Source: Bacillota bacterium | Lineage (GTDB): Bacteria; Bacillota; Clostridia; Acetivibrionales; DSM-1351 | DNA: 64,000 nucleotides | Direction of reading: 5' to 3' | Assembly (NCBI GenBank): GCA_023409265.1 | Contig: JAEYHZ010000024.1 | Location: 110,617 to 174,616 of the forward strand | Part shown: positions 44,601 to 52,984 of the stretch, in pieces | Position numbering within the stretch: the stretch's first letter is position 1 | Layout of the letters: the number at the start of each line of letters is the position of its first letter | The notes under the pieces: model-generated | The model's database searches: none | Seen by the model: only the letters and a program-made list of their open reading frames with translations | What the model was told of the DNA's origin: nothing | Translations under genes and position numbers: made by a program

Positions 44601-45551
44601 CTAGAACAATCCCATGGTGTCGTCATATTTTTTTACAAGCTTGTTAAATACCACTACCGTAATAAAACCGCAGACCGACTGGAAAAGTCCTACAGCTGTT
44701 CCGGTGCTGAAATCGCCGTTGTTTCGCATAGCCCTGAATATATAGGTATCTATGATATCAGTGGTTTTGTTTAAAATGCCGTTATCACCAATAATTGAAT
44801 AAATCATGCCGAAATTGCCGTAAAAGACTTTTCCCAAGGCCAGCAAGAGCATTAATACAATGGTTGGGAACAGCTGAGGAAGAGTAATTCTGAATATCTC
44901 ATCAAATTTTGAGGCCCCGTCGATCCTCGCTGATTCATATAATTCATTATTAATTGAAACAATGGCCGCAAGATAGATAACAACGTTATAGCCGAAGGAT
45001 TGCCAGGTATTTATGACCGTCAGTATACCTCTCCACAGCCCGGGTTCGTTATACCAGGTAACCGTTGAAAAGCCCATACTCTTGAGCAGCATATTAAGCG
45101 CACCGAATTTATCATTCAGAAAGCTGTATACCAGTGCGGATATAATTACCCATGAGAGAAAATACGGAAAAAACATTGAGGACTGAAATACTCTTCTTAT
45201 AAGGTTGTTTGTTATTTCATTGAGCAGTATTGCTATTGAAACAGAAACAACAAGACCTGTTACTATAAATAAAATGTTTAAATATAATGTAGTAAATAAC
45301 AAATTTCCCGCATATGGAGATTTGAAAAAAATCTCAAAATATTTAAAGCCGACGAATGGACTGTTCCAAATCCCATCCTGAAAATTGTAATCCCTGAATG
45401 CTATTTGAATTCCCAACATGGGATAATAGCTGAAGATCAGCAGAAAGGCTATACCCGGCAGAGCCATAAGATATAACGCCCTGTTTTGAAAAAGTTCAAA
45501 TAGTATACCATGCTTCAGTTTTTTATTTATCAGCAGCTTTTCCTGATACAA
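44601..45551 (-). CDS. Carbohydrate ABC transporter permease (LplB/YteP type), operon 2
   Basis: A 316-residue membrane protein beginning with a TTG codon nine bases after GGGGG. It has the LplB-type start (YLMALPGIAFLLIFSYYPMLGIQIAFRDYNF), six predicted helices and the EAA loop ESARIDGASKFDEIFRITLPQLFPTI (about 206-231). It is first in its operon. The gene lies after a terminator at 45847, so it has its own promoter in the gap 45552-45846. Confidence 0.9.
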   Translation of the reverse strand: MYQEKLLINKKLKHGILFELFQNRALYLMALPGIAFLLIFSYYPMLGIQIAFRDYNFQDGIWNSPFVGFKYFEIFFKSPYAGNLLFTTLYLNILFIVTGLVVSVSIAILLNEITNNLIRRVFQSSMFFPYFLSWVIISALVYSFLNDKFGALNMLLKSMGFSTVTWYNEPGLWRGILTVINTWQSFGYNVVIYLAAIVSINNELYESARIDGASKFDEIFRITLPQLFPTIVLMLLLALGKVFYGNFGMIYSIIGDNGILNKTTDIIDTYIFRAMRNNGDFSTGTAVGLFQSVCGFITVVVFNKLVKKYDDTMGLF

Positions 45552-45846
45552 ATTACCATTCCCCCTAATTAAATGTAATTGTCTTTTTATAAATTTTTGT
45601 TACTGCCACCAGCAAATTCATCATAAAACCTTCGGCAGTTTTTTGTATATAATAACTATTTTGAGTTTTACAAATTATTTAAAATTTGTGCATATTGACT
45701 TTTTATAAATTTATAAATCTCTTAAATTTGAAATTTTTAATAAAATCACATTTTTTTATAAAAACGTGAAGTGAGCCATATTCAAGCCTTTCATGGCATG
45801 ACTGTAATTAAGGGGAGTACAAAAGGAGTACAAAAATGGCGGCATT

Positions 45847-45880
45847 AAAAAAAAGGATACCCTTGGGATATCCTTTTTTT
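45847..45880. terminator. Terminator between the GNAT gene and sugar operon 2
   Basis: A perfect stem AAAAGGATA / TATCCTTTT with loop CCCTTGGGA and A/T runs on both sides; it terminates the minus-strand GNAT transcript. The 290 bp between it and the permease start (45552-45846) hold no gene that I can see. Confidence 0.87.
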
Positions 45881-45918
45881 CTTTATTTATTAACTTATAT
45901 TCATTACTCTTTTATGTA

Positions 45919-46404
45919 TTATATCTGAAAGGCTTGAAAAAAACATTCCTCTCCATCAATATCTTTCCTGTCTTCTTCAAATTCTATTTCCAGTTCTCTT
46001 AAAGTTTTTCTCCAGAATGTAACAGCAGGAGTATTTCGAACCAATTCAACAAGAAAACATCTTCCTTTCTTTTGTCCGAATAATTCCTTTATCAATGAGA
46101 GAGCAATCCCTTTCCTTCTGAATTTTTTTAAAATGAAAATATCATTTATACAAAGATCGTAATCATTTTTTAGAAAGGGTCTTTCCAGAAGTAATAAAAA
46201 GCCTGCAATCGACTCATCTGTATTAATAAAATATGGTGTTAAACCTTCTCTCTCCCAGATCATTTCAAAAGCATCAAATTCAAAAGAACCGTCCGCTGAT
46301 ATATCCAAGTCCTCCGTATACTCGGACAGGTCATGTAAATAAAGCGAATATAGATTCCGAAGAATATGTTTTTCCTCAGTAGAAACTGGTTTTAATGCTG
46401 TCAT
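45919..46404 (-). CDS. GNAT family N-acetyltransferase
   Basis: A 161-residue acetyltransferase of the GNAT fold. The acetyl-CoA site is recognisable in LCINDIFILKKFRRKGIALSLIKELFGQ (about 88-115), where RRKGIA is the pyrophosphate-binding loop. The substrate is unknown. It sits between two binding-protein genes on the same strand, about 150 bp after the upstream one, and is closed by its own terminator, so it might be read through from the regulator operon. Confidence 0.85.
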   Translation of the reverse strand: MTALKPVSTEEKHILRNLYSLYLHDLSEYTEDLDISADGSFEFDAFEMIWEREGLTPYFINTDESIAGFLLLLERPFLKNDYDLCINDIFILKKFRRKGIALSLIKELFGQKKGRCFLVELVRNTPAVTFWRKTLRELEIEFEEDRKDIDGEECFFQAFQI

Positions 46405-46550
46405 TTTTACCTCATATACTTTAAATATTTTTTCACCATTATCTACTTTTCTATATAAATGACTAATTTCCTTCTTAATAAATAGCTAAATTCCTTCTTA
46501 ACACTGTTTTTATATTCCCTGATATTATTTAACAGGATGTTTAACCTATA

Positions 46551-48071
46551 TCAGTTATTTTTCCTTAAATGTTCGTCTATCTGCCTCTGGGTATCTTCTA
46601 TAATCTTTTCAATTCCTGCTCTGTCAAGCTCCTCCAGAAATCTCTGGTACTCTTCCTCACTGCTGATTATTCCCGTATTCAGCGGACGCCCTGTTTCTTC
46701 TACAAGTTTCTGGACTGCAAGGGATTCCGCTTTTACATTTTCACATGAAAAGGCAAAGGATGCCAGTGGTGAGGTTTCAGGCTTAAGCCCTTTCCAGAAA
46801 TCAAGAGCATTTTTATATTCCTCCGGATCGGAAGTCCAGGTGCGCAGATAGGGGAAATGCATTGTGAACCAGGGTGTAGGATTATACCGGTCAACCGGAT
46901 TGATCCCGTCAGGCACCTGAGCCTCTTCACCAACAAGGTTATATGTCTTTCCTTCTATCCCCAGCATCAGCATGTCGTAGTTCTCCTGGCTCTGTCTCAG
47001 CCAGTTAAGGAACATGATGGCTCTTTCGGGGTGTTTTCCGGTGGAAGAGAGCATTGCGTAATTATTCACAGGGGTCAGATTTATCCATTTGCCCTCTTTA
47101 TTAAAAATTGCCAGCTCAATTTTCCCCTCAGGGACATTTTTGGTAAGCTGATTTTGCCTCTCTGCAATATTGTACAGATCTCCAGCCATTGCCGCGGCCT
47201 GTCCGGTTACAAACTTATAATCCCTGCCGGTATCGGATAAAATATCCTTTTCAAACCAGCCTTTTTCATAGGCTTTAATATTCTCCTTCCATATCCTTTT
47301 AAAAACAGAGGTCTTAAAATAGTTTTCAACCTTATATTTACCATTGTCAATATCCATGTACATATACCCCAGGGCATCATTACCCAAAATATATACCTCA
47401 TGCCCTAAAAAATCCTTATCGTTTGCTATTATTCCAAGACTGTCGGCAAGAATGGGGACCATATCCTTCTCGTTTTTTAAAATAGTATCAAGATAGTTTT
47501 CCAAGGTAGTCTGATTTTCAACTTCCGGAAGATTATATTTTTCCCTCAGGTCTTTTCTTATGAGTATGCTTCTTCCCATACCCGCCATTGCATAAACCGA
47601 CGGAACACCATATATTTTTCCGTCCACAGTAACGCCATCCCACAAATCCCGGGGGATCTGGTTTTTCAGAGCCTCCCCGTACCGGTCAAGCAGTCCGTTC
47701 AGCGGAATACATTGTTTCCTTGCAATACTTGAGGCCAGCTGAGACGCAAAATTCAGGCAGATATCGTACTCTTCCCCCGATATGGATTTTAACCGCATCT
47801 GGTCTATATAATCACCCCAGGGTATATAGTTTATTCTCAAATCAATATTCAAGGTATCCCTGGTCCTCTCACTTATTTCTTTACAGACTTCATCCTGCTG
47901 CGCAGGCTTTTCTCCCGCGACATAAATTAAAAGGGGATATCTTTCAAGTCCCTGCTGCTTTCCTCCCGGGTCCTGTACTTTGTCCGACTCTCCACATGAC
48001 ATTAAAGAACTGAAAGAAACAATACTCAATACAATTAAAAGAAATTTACAAACAATAATTTTTAGTTTCAT
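46551..48071 (-). CDS. Sugar ABC transporter substrate-binding lipoprotein, orphan paralogue
   Basis: A 506-residue secreted lipoprotein with lipobox SSLMSCG. The ATG at 48071 follows GGAGAAAGGT; the frame extends to 48098 without a better start. It is clearly a paralogue of the binding protein at 42099 (shared blocks include NPVDRYNPTPWFTMHFPY and KFVTGQAAAMAGDLYNI), but no permease genes follow. It may use the permeases of operon 2 with a different sugar or act as the ligand sensor for the regulator encoded just upstream. Confidence 0.9.
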   Translation of the reverse strand: MKLKIIVCKFLLIVLSIVSFSSLMSCGESDKVQDPGGKQQGLERYPLLIYVAGEKPAQQDEVCKEISERTRDTLNIDLRINYIPWGDYIDQMRLKSISGEEYDICLNFASQLASSIARKQCIPLNGLLDRYGEALKNQIPRDLWDGVTVDGKIYGVPSVYAMAGMGRSILIRKDLREKYNLPEVENQTTLENYLDTILKNEKDMVPILADSLGIIANDKDFLGHEVYILGNDALGYMYMDIDNGKYKVENYFKTSVFKRIWKENIKAYEKGWFEKDILSDTGRDYKFVTGQAAAMAGDLYNIAERQNQLTKNVPEGKIELAIFNKEGKWINLTPVNNYAMLSSTGKHPERAIMFLNWLRQSQENYDMLMLGIEGKTYNLVGEEAQVPDGINPVDRYNPTPWFTMHFPYLRTWTSDPEEYKNALDFWKGLKPETSPLASFAFSCENVKAESLAVQKLVEETGRPLNTGIISSEEEYQRFLEELDRAGIEKIIEDTQRQIDEHLRKNN

Positions 48072-48139
48072 ACCTTTCTCCAATTCCCTTTTATACATAT
48101 CAGTTTAAAATCTGCCTTCATAAATAATGCCCTTAAACG

Positions 48140-50497
48140 TTACAGCGTTTTTTTAAATTCACATCGGTACTGGTTTGGAGTAATTCCGTTCCACTTCCTG
48201 AAGGTTGCAGTAAAATATGATTGATTTGAAAATCCCACCTGCGCGGCAATATCACTTACCGACAGGTTATTTTTCTCCAGAAGTTCTTTTGCCCTGTTCA
48301 TACGAAGCTCTATTATATATTCATTTACAGATTTACCTACAAAGTCGCTGAAAATCTTACCGAAGTATCCGGGGGTAAGACTAACCATATCCGACAGCAT
48401 TTCAGAGGAAATATCCGTTCTCAGATAATTTGTCTGTATATATGCCAGCACTTTTTCAATCATATCCTTCTGCCTGTTATCCTTCTTTTGTTCAATCCTG
48501 TGAATTATTCCGCAGCAATAAGCTTCCAGCCACTCTTTAGCTGCCTCCAGCGTATCACTTTTGTTTAAATTCGAGTAAATATTATTAAAATCCAGCTCTT
48601 CCTCGGCAGGGATTAAAATACCACCGACAGCAGTCATAATATCCAGAACCAGCTGATTGATGGTCAATCTGATAAAATCATACTGGCAGCCGCCTATAAG
48701 CCTGACGAGCTCCTCCAGACCAAGTTTCATCTGTTTCTCATCACATACCTTTATAGCCTGGATGATTTTTTTCCGGTTCTTGTCAAGCGCTATAGAATTA
48801 TCTTTTAAGACAGGCTTTACAAGATTATTGTCAAGGACACAGTTGTACCCGTAAATAAATCTATATTTCAGCAGATTGAGTGCATTGGTGTAAGAAAGGC
48901 TTATATCCTCCAGAATACTTACAAGCATACCCTTTGCAGCACTGAAGGTAATATCCAGCTCATCACCGATTTGCTTCTGACAGGTTCTGATGCATGTATC
49001 CAGCAGTTCAGCATATTCACCAGTGTGCCTTATATTGAGTATTATGGCAAACATATCTTCCTCCAGATCCACCAATTCCATTCCGGAGAATTTACTAAAG
49101 GAAGCCCTGATGATCTTATCCGCAACATTCTTTTTATCTGCAATTTCAATTTTGTTCTCTATTCCCTTGAGCGCCAGATATCCGTCAATACCGAATAACA
49201 CAACGCAGGTCTTTTCCTGCACGATATTTATCCCCAGTTCTTTTACCTTGGTGGAAACATCACTGGAAGAGAAATGACCCGACAGCATTTCAGTCAGAAA
49301 CATTTTTCTGAGCATGGGAATATTCTGCTGTATGGAATTTTCAAGTTCGTTTGACTTATTAATTATATTTGTAAAAGCATTTGACAGGTACTCAACCTCA
49401 TTATAGGTTCTCCGTCTCCTGTTTTCCTTATATTCACTTTTCAAATGCCATTCAACGGTTTTTACAAGTCTTCCGAAGGGTAGATACACATTATATGCAG
49501 CCAGTCCTCCAACTATGATACATATGATTCCTATGAGAACACAAATCAAAATAATTGAATTTTTAAGGCTTTGCACTTCCTGAAGCAATATTTGGTAGTC
49601 ATATTTGTTTACGAACAAAAAGGGTATTTTTGAAGACATATTATAAGTCATCAAATATTTCTTTCCCTCATCTTCACTAATCATATAACCGCTTTTTTTA
49701 TCGGATTCAAGTACTTTTTTTATATATTGCCTGTCCGATATGTTTTTGCTGAAATATTTGTAATCAGAGTCACATATGACCTCACCGCATTTATCCAGGA
49801 GAAAAATACTGCTGTTTGGGGAGGTGTACTGCTGAGTAAAGGCTTTTTGTATATAATCCGCATTTAAATTGATAATGACTACGCTGTCAAGCAGTCCGTT
49901 ACCCTTTATGTCGCTTTTGATAAAATCCTGGGATGAGTCCACAAAAATAAAAGTAATAATCTTTTCATTTGATTTATTACCGTTTGGAGACTTATTGGTA
50001 TAGCTAAGAGGAATGAATTTGAGCTTGTTCCCTTCCTTATAGTCCACTGTCATTTTCTTCATTTCGGCGTCCAGAGAATTCAGGCCCGAGGAGCCCAGGC
50101 TGCTGGTAAACTGCTTTGTTTCGCTGTTATAGACATATATGGAATGTATCATCGGATTGCTGCTTTTGACCTGATAGAGCTTTCTTGTAGCCTTGTACTT
50201 TATTAATTCATCGGTGGCACCGTTGCGGTACATGGAATCAACTATGTCGCTGTCACTTATAAGCTGTAAGCCTATTGAGTATACCTGGTCCCTTATAAGT
50301 TCAAGCTGATTCATATTCTGTGCCAGATTCTCTTCTATATTTCTTCGGATGCCCTCAACGGTAGCCTTTGAAAACCGTTGATACAGTACACCTGCAATTA
50401 ACGATGTGGATAAAATTACTATAATAAAGAATGATATGAGTATTTTAGTCAGCGTCTTACTGACAACCAGTCTGTTATTCCTGCTAAAACCAAGCAT
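48140..50497 (-). CDS. Membrane-anchored AraC-family regulator with extracellular sensor, second paralogue
   Basis: A 785-residue one-component regulator of the same design as the one at 29223. Two helices (about 17-38 and 300-322) flank an extracellular Cache-like sensor; a HAMP-like linker, a long middle region and a C-terminal AraC domain (about 680-785, ending NGITPNQYRCEF) follow. AAGGAGG precedes the ATG. It lies directly before the orphan binding-protein gene, with 69 bp between, so both are likely cotranscribed. A ligand-loaded binding protein could interact with the sensor, an inference. Confidence 0.9.
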   Translation of the reverse strand: MLGFSRNNRLVVSKTLTKILISFFIIVILSTSLIAGVLYQRFSKATVEGIRRNIEENLAQNMNQLELIRDQVYSIGLQLISDSDIVDSMYRNGATDELIKYKATRKLYQVKSSNPMIHSIYVYNSETKQFTSSLGSSGLNSLDAEMKKMTVDYKEGNKLKFIPLSYTNKSPNGNKSNEKIITFIFVDSSQDFIKSDIKGNGLLDSVVIINLNADYIQKAFTQQYTSPNSSIFLLDKCGEVICDSDYKYFSKNISDRQYIKKVLESDKKSGYMISEDEGKKYLMTYNMSSKIPFLFVNKYDYQILLQEVQSLKNSIILICVLIGIICIIVGGLAAYNVYLPFGRLVKTVEWHLKSEYKENRRRRTYNEVEYLSNAFTNIINKSNELENSIQQNIPMLRKMFLTEMLSGHFSSSDVSTKVKELGINIVQEKTCVVLFGIDGYLALKGIENKIEIADKKNVADKIIRASFSKFSGMELVDLEEDMFAIILNIRHTGEYAELLDTCIRTCQKQIGDELDITFSAAKGMLVSILEDISLSYTNALNLLKYRFIYGYNCVLDNNLVKPVLKDNSIALDKNRKKIIQAIKVCDEKQMKLGLEELVRLIGGCQYDFIRLTINQLVLDIMTAVGGILIPAEEELDFNNIYSNLNKSDTLEAAKEWLEAYCCGIIHRIEQKKDNRQKDMIEKVLAYIQTNYLRTDISSEMLSDMVSLTPGYFGKIFSDFVGKSVNEYIIELRMNRAKELLEKNNLSVSDIAAQVGFSNQSYFTATFRKWNGITPNQYRCEFKKTL

Positions 50498-50585
50498 ATT
50501 AACCTCCTTAAGTCTGATTGTTCAGACTTTGATCATAGCTTGCCTGTAATGATCTCTGCAAGCTTTCTGTATATATTTAACAAGC

Positions 50586-50618
50586 CAAAAAAAGGCTTTA
50601 GCCAACCAAAGCCTTTTT
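50586..50618 (-). terminator. Terminator of the radical-enzyme operon and the 45-residue gene
   Basis: AAAAAAAGGCTTT pairs with AAAGCCTTTTTT around an 8-base loop; a T-run follows on the minus strand. It overlaps the stop codon of the 45-residue frame. Confidence 0.87.
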
Positions 50619-50735
50619 TCGAGGATAATTTATCTTAATCAATTCTTTAGATACTGAAAATGAAACATAGAAAACATATGTGATAGCCAGGGGTGTTACA
50701 TTTAAAGAAATTTGCTTTAAATTATTTATATACAT
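50598..50735 (-). CDS. Small hydrophobic protein, 45 residues, unknown function
   Basis: The frame starts MYINNLKQISLNVTPLAITYV and ends NYPRKKALVG. GGGAGGAG lies six bases before the ATG, and the stop codon is inside a terminator, so translation is plausible. It has one likely membrane segment (about 12-30) and a Lys/Arg-rich C-terminus. It follows the glutaminase-A-like gene on the same strand by about 240 bp, so it could be the last gene of the radical-enzyme operon. No family is recognised. Confidence 0.6.
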   Translation of the reverse strand: MYINNLKQISLNVTPLAITYVFYVSFSVSKELIKINYPRKKALVG

Positions 50736-50971
50736 AATTAACTCCTCCCATTGTCCCTGCTATCTCTTAACTCTAACTAACCTGTTAATAGTAAAAGATA
50801 AAGGATTAATACAGTGCATATAATAATTTTTTAATTGCTTATGCTGGCTATAAAAGGGTTATTACGTTAAATAAGTACATAATATAATTTAGCATGTTTT
50901 ATTGATAATTACAACCGCCCTGCCTTTTAACAGGTTTCCGAGGGTATTCAGGCAATTGTCATGTATATGCT

Positions 50972-52885
50972 TTACCGACATGAAGGCCTTCCCATGCGGT
51001 CGGCAAGAAGCTTTATGAACAACCCGCCTTGTACGCTCCGGTGCTGGAAACCGATTTGTTTTGCAGTAAGGGTATCGTACCAGTCTGTCATGGGCACTCT
51101 TGATTCTGATTCGTTATAAGCCTTCCACAAGGGTTCTATCATTTTTTCAAAATCCCCTTTGCCGGGCATAAGTGACGCACTCCACACAAGCCAGTCGGAT
51201 TTGGTATATGAGGCACGGTTGTCAAGAGGCATACCATAGGGATTCATACGGTTGAAATAGCCTTTCAGCTCGGCATCCAGCACTTCCTCCGGAAAAAGCC
51301 CGGTCTTAAAAATCCGGTCCCAAACCAGATTATATTTCATGCTGAAAGTATCAGGCTTATCAAAGGTCAGCCTGAAGGTACCATCCTCATTTAACGCTCT
51401 TTCGGTCCAGCTTTTTGCCATTTCCCGGGCCGTATTGTAATATACAGTGCTTTCCCCGCTGCCTGACAGGTTTTCCATTATAATACCGAAGCTTGCAATA
51501 CCCATTACAGCCTTTGCTGCCAGATTGCAGTTGTGAGCCAGGTGGCCTGCAAAATCATCTGTGCACAGCTGGTTTTCAGGATCGGCACCGTGGCGGATAA
51601 GATATTCAGCCCACTGCTTCAAAAGCGGCAGATACTTTGAGGCAAAGTCAAAACTGCCTTCGACCAGTGAAAGTGCAGCTGCCGTAACCAGCATGTTGCC
51701 GCATTCTTCAATAGGCATCTGGTCTTCAAGTTTTGTTCCGCCGCCATACACCTGTCCGTTAAGCAAAGGATACGTCCCTGCATCATGGGGCGCAAAGTCA
51801 TGGTACCATACATCAGAAGCGGCATATTTGAAAACAGGTCTCAGCATGCCCTTCACCAGTTCCGGATTGTACAGCAGAAACATGGGTATTGAAGGATATG
51901 TGACATCAACTGTTGCAGCACAGCCATTGCTGAAGCATTCCTTTGAAATAAACAGCAGCTCGCCGTCTTTATCGGCACAGAGTTTGTGGGCGGCAATTAC
52001 CTGACGGTAGGCCAGCAGAAGCAGTTCTGCATATTTTGAACCTCCGCTTGCAGCAGCTTCCTGATACAAGTCCTCTGAAAACCGGCTGCACCGGTTTATA
52101 ATATCCTCGTATTCATCAAAGGCCCGGCCGATAATTTCCTCAATAGCTTCCGATTCCCTCGTCCAGAAACCTTTAAGATTTTCGCCGAAATACTGGATAC
52201 TGTAAATATCATCATAAGCAAAAACAAAAAGAGCAGAATTCTGTCGGTCAGTTTCCAGGGCTGCACTTGCTTCAAGCCCGGTAGCATCTCCCTGCTTGTG
52301 GATGCGTATCTCAGGGCTTCCATACTTTGCTGCCAGGTAAAAGTAACCCCAGTCAATGCGGACATCATCCCCTGCCTGACTCAGTACCTGCTGGCTGGTG
52401 CTTCCCATTTTTGCATAAACAGCTCTATCTCCCATTGCAAGGAGCTCACCGGTTGTTTCCTGCTCGTTACGGTTATTCACGCATAAATCATCAGATACAT
52501 ACAGCTTTACCGTCACGTTGCGGGACCGGCTGTCCAGGCTGCGGACTTCGGCCTTCAGATAGGAAACCGGCCGGGACAAAACTTTCAGATCATCCAGCAG
52601 CAGTGGTGATGTAAAAATCAGCTTCAATTCAACCGATTCAACGGTAAAAGTATAAATTGTTGACATGGCATTGATTTCGCAGCCTGTCTGGGCCATCTTC
52701 CTTATATTTTTACGGTCTCCCATAAAAAGATACTCGCAGCCGTCAAGCTGTAAAACGCCGGTAATTGCATTCGGCTTGCCCGTCCAGTGCACAGTTTCTC
52801 CGCTATTCAGCTCATCATTAAAAGACCAGACACTGAAATAGGGATCGATAGTAATAAGTGGTATTGCTGGTGCTCGCAGTTTCAT
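50972..52885 (-). CDS. Glutaminase-A-like (DUF4965/DUF1793) family protein
   Basis: A 637-residue protein without a signal peptide. It shows the family features MKLRAPAIPLITIDPYFSVWSF at the start, DVTYPSIPMFLLYNPELVKGML (about 313-334), WYHDFAPHDAGTYPLLNGQ (about 348-366) and the typical end WYDTLTAKQIGFQHRSVQGGLFIKLL. Fungal GtaA hydrolyses glutamine, but bacterial members commonly sit in polysaccharide gene clusters and have an alpha/alpha-toroid like glycosidases, so a sugar substrate is possible. GGAGGG precedes the ATG. It is the third gene after an activase and a glycyl radical enzyme. Confidence 0.85.
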   Translation of the reverse strand: MKLRAPAIPLITIDPYFSVWSFNDELNSGETVHWTGKPNAITGVLQLDGCEYLFMGDRKNIRKMAQTGCEINAMSTIYTFTVESVELKLIFTSPLLLDDLKVLSRPVSYLKAEVRSLDSRSRNVTVKLYVSDDLCVNNRNEQETTGELLAMGDRAVYAKMGSTSQQVLSQAGDDVRIDWGYFYLAAKYGSPEIRIHKQGDATGLEASAALETDRQNSALFVFAYDDIYSIQYFGENLKGFWTRESEAIEEIIGRAFDEYEDIINRCSRFSEDLYQEAAASGGSKYAELLLLAYRQVIAAHKLCADKDGELLFISKECFSNGCAATVDVTYPSIPMFLLYNPELVKGMLRPVFKYAASDVWYHDFAPHDAGTYPLLNGQVYGGGTKLEDQMPIEECGNMLVTAAALSLVEGSFDFASKYLPLLKQWAEYLIRHGADPENQLCTDDFAGHLAHNCNLAAKAVMGIASFGIIMENLSGSGESTVYYNTAREMAKSWTERALNEDGTFRLTFDKPDTFSMKYNLVWDRIFKTGLFPEEVLDAELKGYFNRMNPYGMPLDNRASYTKSDWLVWSASLMPGKGDFEKMIEPLWKAYNESESRVPMTDWYDTLTAKQIGFQHRSVQGGLFIKLLADRMGRPSCR

Positions 52886-52984
52886 TGTCTAATTCCCTCC
52901 ATTTTTTTCACTTTCTTTTTATTATATTAAAACCAAAGCAAATTCAAATGAGTTTTATAAGCATCAAAGTGAGGAATATGCTTA

